Shown here piece by piece: positions 7,263-15,634 of a DNA stretch of 64,000 bases; within the stretch, counting starts at the first letter, position 1, and each line of letters begins with the position of its first letter. This DNA comes from Pseudomonas lactis (GTDB lineage: Bacteria; Pseudomonadota; Gammaproteobacteria; Pseudomonadales; Pseudomonadaceae): positions 281,521 to 345,520 of the forward strand of contig NZ_JYLO01000010.1 in NCBI RefSeq assembly GCF_001439845.1, given 5' to 3'. The position numbers were made by a program, and so were the translations under genes. The notes under the pieces are model-generated. The model made no database searches. It was not told the DNA's origin and saw nothing but the letters and a program-made list of their open reading frames with translations.

Positions 7263-8221
7263 CAGCAGTTGCAGCCCCGTCGCCACGCATTGGCATTATC
7301 GGCACCGGTGCCATTGGTGGTTACTACGGACTGATGCTGGCGCGTGCCGGCTTCGACGTGCATTTCCTGTTGCGCAGCGAATACGCCGCGGTGAGCAAGC
7401 ATGGCCTGCACGTCAACAGTACGGTGCATGGGCAACTGCACCTGCATCCGGTGCAGGCCTATGCCAGCGCCGCCGACATGCCGCCGTGCGACTGGCTATT
7501 GGTGGGCACCAAGTCCACCGGCAATGTGGACCTGGCGCCGACCATCGCCCAAGTGGCGGCGCCGGACGCCAAAGTGGTGCTCCTGCAAAACGGCCTCGAT
7601 GTGGAAGACAGCCTGCGTGAACACCTGCCGCCTTCGCTGCATCTGTTGGGCGGCCTGTGCTACATCGGTGTGCACCGCTCGGCCCCCGGTGTGGTCGAGC
7701 ATCAGGCGTTGGGCCGGGTCAACCTGGGCTATCACAGTGGCACGGCGGCCAACGATGAGGCGCGGCAACAGGCGATTGTCGAAGCCGGCGCCGGGCTGTT
7801 TCATCAAGCCGGTATCGAGTCCCAGGCCATGGCCAATGTGCATCTGGCGCGTTGGCACAAGCTGGTCTGGAATGTGCCATTCAACGGCCTCTCGGTGTTG
7901 CTGGGCACGGGCACCACGGCCATGATGGCCGATGAGTCCAGCCGCGAGTTGATCCAGGCGCTGATGGCCGAGGTGGTGCAGGGCGCTCATGCCTGTGGGC
8001 ATGAAATTCCTGCCAGCTACGCCGGGCAGATGTTCGCCATGACCGAAACCATGGACGACTACCTGCCCAGCATGTACCACGACCACCTGCACAAGCGGCC
8101 CTTGGAACTGGCGGCCATCTACGCCCGTCCCTTGGCCGCTGCCAAAGCGGCCGGTTGCGAACTGCCACGCATGCAGGCGCTGTACCAGGCCTTGAGTTTC
8201 ATTGATCGGCACAACCGCTGA
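7259..8221 (+). CDS. panE: 2-dehydropantoate 2-reductase (ketopantoate reductase family)
   Basis: A 320-residue NADPH-dependent reductase of the ApbA/PanE family. The Rossmann motif IGIIGTGAIGGYYG is at the N-terminus, and the middle region contains the catalytic-lysine segment (RWHKLVWNVPFNGLSVL) and the C-terminal ApbA_C helices. It reduces ketopantoate to pantoate in pantothenate/CoA synthesis. Bacteria often carry several paralogues, so physiological assignment is moderate. Coupled by ATGA to the upstream thioredoxin-like gene. Confidence 0.88.
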   Translation: MTAVAAPSPRIGIIGTGAIGGYYGLMLARAGFDVHFLLRSEYAAVSKHGLHVNSTVHGQLHLHPVQAYASAADMPPCDWLLVGTKSTGNVDLAPTIAQVAAPDAKVVLLQNGLDVEDSLREHLPPSLHLLGGLCYIGVHRSAPGVVEHQALGRVNLGYHSGTAANDEARQQAIVEAGAGLFHQAGIESQAMANVHLARWHKLVWNVPFNGLSVLLGTGTTAMMADESSRELIQALMAEVVQGAHACGHEIPASYAGQMFAMTETMDDYLPSMYHDHLHKRPLELAAIYARPLAAAKAAGCELPRMQALYQALSFIDRHNR

Positions 8222-8384
8222 TTGGGGGGGAACCACTGACCAGGCTGGCCATTGCGAGAAAGCCAGGGAGGTGGTGGCCACTGGGCATGTGCCCCATGGC
8301 ATCAGCAACGAGTTGAGAATCCAGACCGAGCGCTAGCTGCTAAGCTCATTCCATCCCCGCCATCCTGGCAGTCCAGGAGGTTTT

Positions 8385-8885
8385 ATGATTCGTTCGATGC
8401 TGTTTGCCACGGACCTCGGTCTGTATGCACCCTATGTGATGCAACATGCATTGGCGCTGGCGCGAACGTTCAAGGCTGACCTGTATGTGATCCACGTGGT
8501 CGAGCCCATCGGCTTGTTCGCCGAATCGGTGTTGCAGAGCTACCTTGATGAGGCCGCCTTGAGCGAATGGCAGAGCAAGGGGCTGAGCACGGTGATGGCG
8601 ACGATTGAACAGCGTGTGCTCGACAGCTTTCGCGAGGAGTGGGGGGAAGGGGAGCAGGACCTGCAATGGATTCGCTCGGTCAAGGTGATCCAGGGGGACC
8701 CTTGCGAGGTGATTCTCGACCAGTTGCGAAAACTGTCTGTCGACTTGCTGGTCGTCGGCAGTCATAGCCAGGCAACCGGCGTGGCCGTCCCCCTTGGACG
8801 TACCGCCGCACGGGTGTTGCAGTTGTCCCCGGTGCCGGTTTACTTGGTGCCGTCGCTGCAGCGTCGGCGCAGTGACGACAGCTGA
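8385..8885 (+). CDS. Universal stress protein, UspA family
   Basis: A 166-residue single Usp domain. It begins MIRSMLFATDLGLYAPYV and ends with the ATP-binding motif of the ATP-binding UspA subclass, seen here as VVGSHSQATGVAVPLGRTAARVLQLSPVPVYLV (G-2x-G-9x-G-S/T variant). A good AGGAGG ribosome binding site lies at 8375-8380. It is directly upstream of cysB, as PA1753-PA1754 in P. aeruginosa (from memory). Confidence 0.9.
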   Translation: MIRSMLFATDLGLYAPYVMQHALALARTFKADLYVIHVVEPIGLFAESVLQSYLDEAALSEWQSKGLSTVMATIEQRVLDSFREEWGEGEQDLQWIRSVKVIQGDPCEVILDQLRKLSVDLLVVGSHSQATGVAVPLGRTAARVLQLSPVPVYLVPSLQRRRSDDS

Positions 8886-8988
8886 TCGGTAAAAACGATA
8901 AAAAGTTCTAGATTTATCCGCCAAACCTTTAATATAGTTATATACCGTCGCTGATACCCGTGGCGTCTATCTGCTTTGAGGGATTGAT

Positions 8989-9963
8989 ATGAAGCTTCAA
9001 CAACTGCGCTACATCTGGGAAGTGGCGCACCACGACCTCAACGTTTCCGCTACCGCTCAAAGCCTCTACACCTCGCAGCCTGGTATCAGCAAGCAGATCC
9101 GCCTGCTCGAAGACGAGCTGGGCGTCGAAGTCTTCGCACGCAGTGGCAAACACCTGACCCGCGTCACTCCGGCTGGCGAGCGCATCATCACCACCGCCGG
9201 CGAGATCCTGCGTAAAGTCGAAAGCATCAAGCAGATTGCCCAGGAATTCTCCAACGAGAAGAAAGGCACCTTGTCGATCGCCACCACTCACACCCAGGCA
9301 CGTTATGCACTGCCGCCGGTGATCCGCGATTTCATCAAGCAATACCCGGACGTGGCGCTGCACATGCACCAGGGTTCGCCGATGCAGATTGCCGAAATGG
9401 CCGCTGACGGCACCGTCGATTTTGCCATCGCCACCGAAGCCCTGGAACTGTTCGGCGACCTGGTGATGATGCCCTGCTACCGCTGGAACCGTTGCGTGGT
9501 TGTGCCTCAGGGGCACCCGTTGGCCAAGTTGCCGAAGCTGACCCTGGAAGCCTTGGCTGAATACCCGATTGTGACCTATGTGTTCGGCTTTACCGGCCGT
9601 TCCAAGCTCGACGAAGCCTTCAGCCATCGCGGCCTCACGCCCAAGGTGGTGTTCACCGCTGCCGATGCCGACGTGATCAAGACCTATGTGCGCCTCGGCC
9701 TGGGCGTCGGGATCGTTGCCAAGATGGCGGTCGACACCAACCTGGACAAAGACCTGGTGGTGCTGGATGCCAGCGAATTGTTCGAGTCCAGCGTGACCAA
9801 GATCGGTTTCCGCCGCGGTACTTTCCTGCGCGGCTTCATGTGCGATTTCATCGAGAAGTTCGCCCCGCACCTGACCCGCGAAGTGATGGCAAAGGCGATT
9901 CAGTGCCACAACAAGCAAGAGCTGGAAGAGCTGTTCGACGGCGTCGAATTGCCCGTCCACTGA
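8989..9963 (+). CDS. cysB: HTH-type transcriptional regulator CysB
   Basis: A 324-residue LysR-type activator of sulfur assimilation. An N-terminal winged helix-turn-helix (residues 1-60, MKLQQLRYIWEVAHHDLNVS...SQPGISKQIRLLE) is followed by the substrate-binding-like effector domain with the CysB hallmarks TTHTQARYALPPVI and TYVFGFTGRSKLD, which bind N-acetylserine. Length equals E. coli CysB. The 100-bp upstream region contains A+T-rich TTTAATATAGTTATAT near 8928-8943, which could hold the promoter. A REP pair follows the stop. Confidence 0.97.
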   Translation: MKLQQLRYIWEVAHHDLNVSATAQSLYTSQPGISKQIRLLEDELGVEVFARSGKHLTRVTPAGERIITTAGEILRKVESIKQIAQEFSNEKKGTLSIATTHTQARYALPPVIRDFIKQYPDVALHMHQGSPMQIAEMAADGTVDFAIATEALELFGDLVMMPCYRWNRCVVVPQGHPLAKLPKLTLEALAEYPIVTYVFGFTGRSKLDEAFSHRGLTPKVVFTAADADVIKTYVRLGLGVGIVAKMAVDTNLDKDLVVLDASELFESSVTKIGFRRGTFLRGFMCDFIEKFAPHLTREVMAKAIQCHNKQELEELFDGVELPVH

Positions 9964-9972
9964 CACGATTAC

Positions 9973-10078
9973 CCTGTAGGCGCGAGCTTGCTCGCGAAGA
10001 TCGCCAACGATAACGCGGGGCGCCAGGTTGTATGCGGCGCCCTTGCGTTTCTTCGCGAGCAAGCTCGCGCCTACAGGG
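9973..10078. repeat. REP pair (GCGCGAGC-TTGCTCGCG family)
   Basis: Inverted REP units CCTGTAGGCGCGAGCTTGCT and its complement ending GCTCGCGCCTACAGG surround about 55 bp. It differs from the other family-A copies by GGCGCGAGC in both arms, so the two arms have changed together. Located between converging cysB and the GreA/B-like gene. Confidence 0.9.
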
Positions 10079-10086
10079 GCCGTAGG

Positions 10087-10569
10087 TTATCTGGCCTCGG
10101 TCACCGTAAAGTACTGCCGAGCGCCGGCCACCAGAATCTCCACCTCTTCATCGATACGCTTGCCCAGCAGGCCTTTGCCCAAGGGCGAGCGCGGCGTGAT
10201 GACGGTCACTGGTTGCCCGACCACATCCACTTTCAAACCCGCTGCATCCGGCGCCAGGAACAGCCATTGCTGGCGACCGTCCTCGTCTTCCAGGCCTACC
10301 AGCGTGCCTGTCTCTATCCCACGTTGATCATCGTACGCACGTAGCTGCAATTGCTGGCACAAGACCAGCGATTGCTTGATCTCCTCCACTCGCCGGGCCT
10401 GCCCGGTGGCCAGGTACGAAGCCTCCAGGCCGAGGGTGTCGTATTTGTTCTCGGCGATGTTTTCTTCGTGGGTCGCGGTTTCGTAAGCGGTCTGCGCGGC
10501 GCGTTGGACGATGTCGAGGTCGACGGTGAGCTTTTCCAGGATCAACTGGAGCACGGCGTGTTTATTCAT
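10087..10569 (-). CDS. GreA/GreB-family transcription elongation factor-like protein
   Basis: A 160-residue protein with a helical N-terminus (about 1-75) and a GreA/GreB C-terminal FKBP-like domain (GIETGTLVGLEDEDGRQQWLFLAPDAAG...SPLGKGLLGKRIDEEVEI). The PLGKxLLGK core is the recognisable Gre-C signature. The N-terminal region is not a canonical acidic-tipped Gre coiled coil, so transcript-cleavage activity is uncertain. ATG 10569 is 14 bp after the stop of the upstream membrane-protein gene, so they probably form an operon. Confidence 0.85.
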   Translation of the reverse strand: MNKHAVLQLILEKLTVDLDIVQRAAQTAYETATHEENIAENKYDTLGLEASYLATGQARRVEEIKQSLVLCQQLQLRAYDDQRGIETGTLVGLEDEDGRQQWLFLAPDAAGLKVDVVGQPVTVITPRSPLGKGLLGKRIDEEVEILVAGARQYFTVTEAR

Positions 10570-10583
10570 GGCGGTATCTGGCA

Positions 10584-10952
10584 TCAATCGCAGAATTGCA
10601 GGACATTGGCCCGCGTCTTTTCATTGGGAGCGTTCTGGTCTTGTTGCAGCCAGAACTGGCATTTGGGGTTGGACAGGTTACGCGCGTTGCTTCGGGCCTG
10701 TTCCAGAGCCTGTTGTTGTTCCTGTTTATGCAGGTTCTGTTGGTACTGTTCGAACAGGCGGTTCGGTGGCTGCGGCTCAACCATCGCCGGTTGGCCCAAT
10801 TGCTGAACCGCCTGTGCCACCGGCGCCAGGCTCTGGGGGAACAGGTAGCGAGACGCCAGCCAGGTGGTCAGCGCAATGGCGATAAACCCTAGCCACACGC
10901 CTGCGGCAATCGCGATGCAGAGCTTGAACAGCGATAACGGACGGTCAGACAT
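10584..10952 (-). CDS. Conserved single-pass membrane protein, function unknown
   Basis: A 122-residue protein. A transmembrane helix (residues 9-32, LCIAIAAGVWLGFIAIALTTWL) is followed by a Gln/Glu-rich, coiled-coil-prone periplasmic or cytoplasmic segment (about 65-95) and a C-terminal pair of cysteines (Cys104 and Cys121). The family was not recognised. It precedes the Gre-like gene with 14 bp between them. Confidence 0.75.
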   Translation of the reverse strand: MSDRPLSLFKLCIAIAAGVWLGFIAIALTTWLASRYLFPQSLAPVAQAVQQLGQPAMVEPQPPNRLFEQYQQNLHKQEQQQALEQARSNARNLSNPKCQFWLQQDQNAPNEKTRANVLQFCD

Positions 10953-11084
10953 AAGGGCCTCCTGGCAGGCATTGACGGCATGGCGGTGATTGTCGCACAG
11001 CCTCCGTGCAGAATAATCGCGATCAAGCCTTCTGCATCCACGCATTTATGCGGACAATCGAACCTTTGATCGATGGAGCCCGGA

Positions 11085-12218
11085 ATGAAAGCCCGCTGGG
11101 ATATTTTTTGCAGTGTCGTCGACAACTACGGCGACATCGGCGTGACCTGGCGCCTGGCCCGGCAGTTGGTGGTGGAGCAGGGCTGTGACGTGCGTTTGTG
11201 GGTCGACGACCTGCGGGCCTTCGAACGCATGTGCCCGGACATTGATGTGCAGGTGGGCCAGCAATGGCAAGAGGGCGTGCAAGTGCGTCACTGGCCGGCC
11301 GAATGGCCTGGCGCACACCCTGCCGATGTGGTGATTGCCGCGTTCGCCTGCCAGCTACCGCCTGAGTACATGGACCGCATGGCCGAGCGTGAGCGTGCGC
11401 CATTGTGGATGAACCTCGATTACCTCAGCGCCGAAGACTGGGTGGTGGGCTGCCATCGCTTGCCTTCGGTGAAGTACAAGGGCGTGCAGAAATACTTTTT
11501 CTTCCCCGGTTTTCGCCCAGGCACCGGCGGCCTGTTGCGCGAAGCCGGCTTGTTGGAGCGCCGCCAGGCATTTCAGCAGGATGACCTCGCGCAGCAACAG
11601 TTCCTGCAAAGCCTGGGTGTTGCTCCGACGGCCGGTGCGCGTTTGATGTCGCTGTTTGCCTATGAGAATGACGGCTTGGCCGGCTGGCTGGACGTATTGG
11701 CAGCCGATAGGCGTGGGACGCACTTGCTGGTGCCGGAAGGGCGCATTCTGGGGGATGTGCAACGCTGGCTGGGCGTGAACAGCTTGTCCGCAGGTGACAT
11801 CCAGGTGCGTGGTGCGCTGACCGTACAGGTCATTGCATTCGTGCGTCAGGAGCAATATGACCGATTGCTATGGTGCTGCGAACTCAACGCCGTGCGTGGC
11901 GAGGACTCATTCGTGCGTGCCCAGTGGGCGGGCAGGCCATTGCTGTGGCACATCTACCGCCAGGACGAAGACATCCACCTGGACAAGCTCGACGCCTTCC
12001 TGGAACTGTACACCGCCGCACTTTCGCCGACCGCCAAGGCTGCCGTCGTTACGCTCTGGCAAGCCTGGAACGCTGATGGCGATATGGCACAGTCCTGGAA
12101 AATGCTGCTGGAACATTGGCCGGAGGTCAGCCAGCACGCGCAGAACTGGTGTCTGGAACAAGGCTTGCAGGCCGATCTTGCGACGGCGCTGGTACAGTTT
12201 TATGAAAGTTGGATATGA
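11085..12218 (+). CDS. earP: Protein-arginine rhamnosyltransferase EarP (EF-P activator)
   Basis: A 377-residue GT104-family enzyme that transfers rhamnose from dTDP-beta-L-rhamnose to EF-P Arg32. Hallmarks are the N-terminal WDIFCSVVDNYGDIGVTWRLARQL, containing the catalytic Asp residues, and the C-terminal nucleotide-sugar site FVRQEQYDRLLWCCELNAVRGEDSFVRAQWAGRPLLWHIYRQ. The target, efp, lies 50 bp downstream and carries Arg at position 32, so pathway and partner agree. Cytoplasmic. Confidence 0.97.
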   Translation: MKARWDIFCSVVDNYGDIGVTWRLARQLVVEQGCDVRLWVDDLRAFERMCPDIDVQVGQQWQEGVQVRHWPAEWPGAHPADVVIAAFACQLPPEYMDRMAERERAPLWMNLDYLSAEDWVVGCHRLPSVKYKGVQKYFFFPGFRPGTGGLLREAGLLERRQAFQQDDLAQQQFLQSLGVAPTAGARLMSLFAYENDGLAGWLDVLAADRRGTHLLVPEGRILGDVQRWLGVNSLSAGDIQVRGALTVQVIAFVRQEQYDRLLWCCELNAVRGEDSFVRAQWAGRPLLWHIYRQDEDIHLDKLDAFLELYTAALSPTAKAAVVTLWQAWNADGDMAQSWKMLLEHWPEVSQHAQNWCLEQGLQADLATALVQFYESWI

Positions 12219-12267
12219 TACGCCACCTTGATTTTTGTCAATCCCATCCAAATTTCGGATATACGCA

Positions 12268-12840
12268 ATGAAAACTGGTAAAGAACTGAAACCCGGTACA
12301 GTGATCCGTCTCGAAAACGACCCTTGGCTGGTTCAGAAAGCTGAGTTCACCAAGTCTGGTCGTAACAGCGCAATCATGAAGACCAAGCTGAAGAACCTGC
12401 TGACCGGTTACAAGACCGAAATCGTCTACAGCGCCGATGACAAACTGGACGACGTGATCCTCGACCGCAAAGAAGCGACCCTGTCCTTCATCAGCGGCGA
12501 CACCTACACGTTCATGGACACCACCGACTACACCATGTACGAGCTGAACGCTGAAGATATCGAAGCCGTTCTGCCGTTCATCGAAGAAGGCATGGAAGAC
12601 GTCTGCGAAGCGATCTTCTTCGAAGAGCGCCTGGTTTCCGTAGAACTGCCGACCACCATCGTGCGTAAGGTTGCTTACACCGAAGGCTCCGCTCGCGGCG
12701 ACACTTCCGGCAAGGTGATGAAGCCTGCCAAGCTGAGCAACGGTACCGAACTGCAAGTGGCCGATTTCATCGAAATCGACGACCTGATCGAGATCGACAC
12801 CCGTGAAGGTGGTTCGTACAAAGGTCGCGCCAAGAAGTAA
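12268..12840 (+). CDS. efp: Elongation factor P
   Basis: A 190-residue three-domain EF-P that relieves ribosome stalling at polyproline. The modification loop is KSGRNS with Arg32 at the tip, the EarP-rhamnosylated type, rather than the Lys34 type modified by EpmA. ATG 12268 (MKTGKELKPG) gives the family length. Codon use is strongly biased to frequent codons, as for a highly expressed translation factor. A good terminator follows. Confidence 0.98.
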   Translation: MKTGKELKPGTVIRLENDPWLVQKAEFTKSGRNSAIMKTKLKNLLTGYKTEIVYSADDKLDDVILDRKEATLSFISGDTYTFMDTTDYTMYELNAEDIEAVLPFIEEGMEDVCEAIFFEERLVSVELPTTIVRKVAYTEGSARGDTSGKVMKPAKLSNGTELQVADFIEIDDLIEIDTREGGSYKGRAKK

Positions 12841-12859
12841 TTCTGGCCCCGGCGATACG

Positions 12860-12890
12860 AAAAAAAGCCCGACCTTGAGTCGGGCTTTTT
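12860..12890. terminator. Bidirectional Rho-independent terminator between efp and ohr
   Basis: AAAAAAAGCCCGAC-CTTGA-GTCGGGCTTTTT: an 8-bp stem with A and T runs on either side, serving two converging genes. Confidence 0.93.
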
Positions 12891-12906
12891 CATGGGCGTC
12901 TGTTTA

Positions 12907-13326
12907 TCAGACCGTTACATGCAAACGCACATCAACGTTGCCACGTGTGGCGTTGGAGTACGGGCAGACTTGGTGCGCGGCGTCGACCAGGCTTTGCGCA
13001 TCATCCTGGGCCAGGCCCGGCAGGCTGATATTCAGGTCGATATCCAGGCCGAAGCCGCCAGGGATCTGGCCGATGCCCACGTGGGCAGTGATCGACGCGT
13101 CATCCGGGATTTTGCGTTTGGTCTGGCTGGCCACGAATTTCAGTGCGCCGATAAAGCAAGCGGAGTAGCCGGCAGCAAACAATTGCTCGGGGTTAGTGGC
13201 CTGGCCACCGGCACCGCCCAACTCCTTTGGAGTCGACAGCTTGACGTCGAGGATATTGTCGCTGGAAACGGCGCGACCATCACGGCCGCCAGTGGCGGTG
13301 GCTACTGCGGTGTAGAGCGTTTGCAT
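12907..13326 (-). CDS. ohr: Organic hydroperoxide resistance protein Ohr
   Basis: A 139-residue Ohr/OsmC-family thiol peroxidase. Both catalytic cysteines are present: Cys57 in GYSACFIGAL and Cys121 in HQVCPYSNATRGN, along with the terminal NVDVRL motif. It reduces organic and lipid hydroperoxides using lipoylated partners. The promoter region carries two inverted GCGC-TAAACATT boxes, probably OhrR sites. The ohrR gene is on the same strand but about 700 bp away, separated by a repeat element. Confidence 0.97.
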   Translation of the reverse strand: MQTLYTAVATATGGRDGRAVSSDNILDVKLSTPKELGGAGGQATNPEQLFAAGYSACFIGALKFVASQTKRKIPDDASITAHVGIGQIPGGFGLDIDLNISLPGLAQDDAQSLVDAAHQVCPYSNATRGNVDVRLHVTV

Positions 13327-13343
13327 GGGGCGTTCCTCTGTGT

Positions 13344-13411
13344 TTTAGCGCTAAACATTTGCGCGCTAAGTAGTTGGTGAGGTGAATGTATAGCTCTAAT
13401 GTTTAGTGCGC
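13344..13411. promoter_or_regulatory. ohr promoter with putative OhrR boxes
   Basis: Two copies of a GCGC-(AC)-TAAACATT motif face each other: GCGCTAAACATT at 13348-13359 (plus strand) and GCGCACTAAACATT read on the minus strand (13411-13398). The first copy is part of the palindrome TTTAGCGCTAAA (13344-13355). A possible minus-strand -10 (TATACA, about 13385-13390) lies between them, fitting repression by a MarR-type dimer. Sequence match only. Confidence 0.5.
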
Positions 13412-13439
13412 AAGATAATTTTTCAGATGAACAAAAAAT

Positions 13440-14035
13440 GTGAGGGCGCCGCAGAGCAAAAGTGGGAGCTGGCTTGCCTGCGATTGCGGTGTGTCAGCCC
13501 CGAAAATACTGACTGATTCGCCGCCATCGCAGCCTAGGTATCTACACACCTTTTTGTGGGCTGTAGCAGCCCCCGCTAACCACGATGCGAAGCGAGCCGC
13601 TCTTGCTCTTGATCTGCTTTTGATCTTAGGCGCCCCGTCAAACCACGCTGGCCGGAATTCGACAGTGATTTGGGGGGTAAACCGGCAGGGATGCCGGTTT
13701 AGCCGCCCCGCGCCATGGATGGCGCGTGGCGGCGGCCCCCCAAATCACTGGCGGATTACGGGCACACCGAGCCTAGGCGAGGTGCCGAGTGGTGGGGCAA
13801 GAGCGTTTTGCTTACTTTTGCGCTTTTCAAAAGTGAGCCGCCGTTGGGCGGAACCCTAGGTGGCCGTTACCTAGATAATGGATATGTACACAATCCAACT
13901 GTATTGACTATCAGGCCGCCTTCGCGAGCAAGCCCGCACACAGTTGGATCGTTGGGGTGTCAGGTAGATAGGTATCGGCTGTGAGGGCGCCATCGCAGGC
14001 AAGCCAGCTCCCACTTCTGAGTGTGTGTAATGCTG
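13440..14035. repeat. Composite repeat region: REP-flanked copy 1 of a dispersed structured element
   Basis: The core (13581-13920, 340 bp) has a second, inverted copy at 58830-59142. Shared blocks include CACGATGCGAAGCGAGCCGC, GGCGCCCCGTCAAACCACGC and GGAACCCTAGGTGGCCGTTA. Family-B REP units (GTGGGAGCTGGCTTGCCTGC at about 13462, its complement at about 13993-14014) border the region. A plus-strand open frame through the region resembles the one in copy 2, but I regard it as a by-product of DNA conservation. Copy 1 carries an extra internal structured block (13665-13748). Confidence 0.85.
13665..13748. other. Three-hairpin (cloverleaf-like) structure inside repeat copy 1
   Basis: A perfect 13-bp outer stem, GTGATTTGGGGGG (13665-13677) with CCCCCCAAATCAC (13736-13748), encloses two inner hairpins. 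The first is TAAACCGGCA-GGGA-TGCCGGTTTA. The second nests GCCGCC...GGCGGC around GCGCCAT-GGATGGCGC. The outer closing arm is absent from copy 2. Confidence 0.75.
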
Positions 14036-14041
14036 GGGGTG

Positions 14042-14494
14042 TCAGAGGCTGGTTAGCAGATTAGTGCGCAACGCGATCAGATCGCCTTGCAGCTTGCGCA
14101 ATTGCTCCAGCGCCATCCCGCTGGCGCCCAGGATGCATTGTGGAACATCCTTGGCCTTCTCCTGCAAGGCGCGCCCGGCGTCGGTCAACTCCACCACCAC
14201 CACCCGTTCATCTTCACGGCTGCGGGTGCGGCTGAGCAAGCCCTCGGCTTCCAGGCGCTTGAGCAGTGGCGTCATGGAGCCCGGGTCCGTCAGCAGGCGG
14301 CTGCTGATTTCGCTGACAGTCAACTCATCCTCTTCCCACAGCACCATCATGGCCAGGTATTGCGGGTAGGTCAGGCCGATGGCTTGGAGCAGCGGCTTGT
14401 AGACCTTGGTCATCAGCAGTGAAGTGGAGTGCAGGGCGAAGCACAGCTGGTTGTCCAGCAACAGCGATTCGCAAGGATCAGGGTTTTTGCTCAT
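14042..14494 (-). CDS. ohrR: Organic hydroperoxide-sensing repressor OhrR (MarR family)
   Basis: A 150-residue MarR-type winged-helix regulator. The N-terminal reactive cysteine is at position 18 (DNQLCFALHSTSLLMTK), the sensing Cys of OhrR. The recognition region (LTVSEISSRLLTDPGSMTPLLKRLEAEGLL) and wing (RTRSREDERVVVVELT) are intact. Another Cys (PQCILG) near residue 125 may be the resolving one of two-Cys OhrR. Oxidation releases the ohr promoter. ATG 14494 chosen over the longer 14515 start. Confidence 0.94.
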   Translation of the reverse strand: MSKNPDPCESLLLDNQLCFALHSTSLLMTKVYKPLLQAIGLTYPQYLAMMVLWEEDELTVSEISSRLLTDPGSMTPLLKRLEAEGLLSRTRSREDERVVVVELTDAGRALQEKAKDVPQCILGASGMALEQLRKLQGDLIALRTNLLTSL

Positions 14495-14575
14495 GGTAGT
14501 GCCTCGAAAAAGCATGTATGGGCTGGAATCTAGCGGGCAAATCTTTAATGCGCCAGGTAATTGTTGCCCTAGGCG

Positions 14576-15526
14576 TCAGACCAGGCCACTTTGCAATGCC
14601 AGATCCCAAGGCGGCACCGGGCTGAAACGGGATTTGAGGTATTCGAGCAGCAACCGGCTGCGGGCATTGGGCTGTTGTTCCAGGCGCAACGCATAGATGC
14701 CGGCGGTTTCCGGACTGGGCAACCCGTCTTCACAAAACAGCGGCAACAGTTCGCCGCGCACCAGATATTCACTGGCCAACCAGGTTGGCAGGTGCGCGAT
14801 GCCCAGCCCGGCCAATGCACCCGAAAGCAGGGCTTCGGCATTGTTGGCGCTCATGCGGATGCGCCGCGGGCGATAGGTGGTGCGGCGCCCGTCCAGTTCG
14901 AAGCGCCAGGCGAACATCGGCGCCAGCCCGTCCCAGTCCAGGCCATCATGTTCGCTCAGCTCCCGAGGATGGGCCGGCGTGCCACGGCTTTTCAGGTACG
15001 CGGGGCTGGCACAGGCGATACGCACGATACTCGCCAACGGCGTAGCGACCAGCCGAGTGTCGACAATATGCCCAGCGCGCAGAACCAGATCGACCTTGCC
15101 CAGATGCGCGCCTTGCATATCGACAAAGCTGTCGATCAAGTGCAGGTGCACGTCCAGTCCGGGGTACAGGTTCAAAAAGTCCGCAATGACCGGCGCCAGA
15201 TGCCGGCGGCCGAATGCTGCGGGCGCATCGACCCGTATCAACCCTTCCGGCGCATGGCTCAGTGAGACGGCTTCGGCCCGCGCCAACTGCAACTCGCTGA
15301 CAATCCGTCGCGCCCGCTCGGCAAAGGCCAAGCCCGCTGAGGTGGGCACTACCGCATGGGTGCTGCGCTGGAACAGGCGGCTGCCCACTGAGTTCTCCAG
15401 GCTGTCGATGCGCCGCGCCACGGCGGAAGGTGTCAGCGGATGGCGGCGCGCGGCGGCGGAAAAGCTGCCGGTTTCCAGTACATCCAGAAACAGGCTCAGT
15501 TGGTCGGTCAAGGTGTTGGGGTTCAT
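14576..15526 (-). CDS. LysR-family transcriptional regulator
   Basis: A 316-residue LTTR. The HTH covers residues about 5-64 (LSLFLDVLETGSFSAAARRHPLTPSAVARRIDSLE) and the substrate-binding domain about 93-300 (APEGLIRVDAPAAFGRRHLAPVIADFL...). It is of the DmlR/CrgA-like subgroup. Divergent from the TauE/SafE exporter gene with 108 bp between them, so the exporter is a likely target. Effector unknown. Confidence 0.9.
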   Translation of the reverse strand: MNPNTLTDQLSLFLDVLETGSFSAAARRHPLTPSAVARRIDSLENSVGSRLFQRSTHAVVPTSAGLAFAERARRIVSELQLARAEAVSLSHAPEGLIRVDAPAAFGRRHLAPVIADFLNLYPGLDVHLHLIDSFVDMQGAHLGKVDLVLRAGHIVDTRLVATPLASIVRIACASPAYLKSRGTPAHPRELSEHDGLDWDGLAPMFAWRFELDGRRTTYRPRRIRMSANNAEALLSGALAGLGIAHLPTWLASEYLVRGELLPLFCEDGLPSPETAGIYALRLEQQPNARSRLLLEYLKSRFSPVPPWDLALQSGLV

Positions 15527-15634
15527 GGCTCAACGCTTATGCGAGATTGGCACAGCCATTGTGCGTTGCTGTGCGTTTCCGCGCCAGGGCCGACTGCGTA
15601 GCATGCCAAGCATCAAATGGCGGAGTAGCGAGCG

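Noticed and set aside
13440..13859. Open frame of 139 codons in the repeat region
   Set aside because: It spans REP and repeat DNA, has no ribosome binding site and differs from copy 2 by indels not in multiples of three; treated as non-coding.
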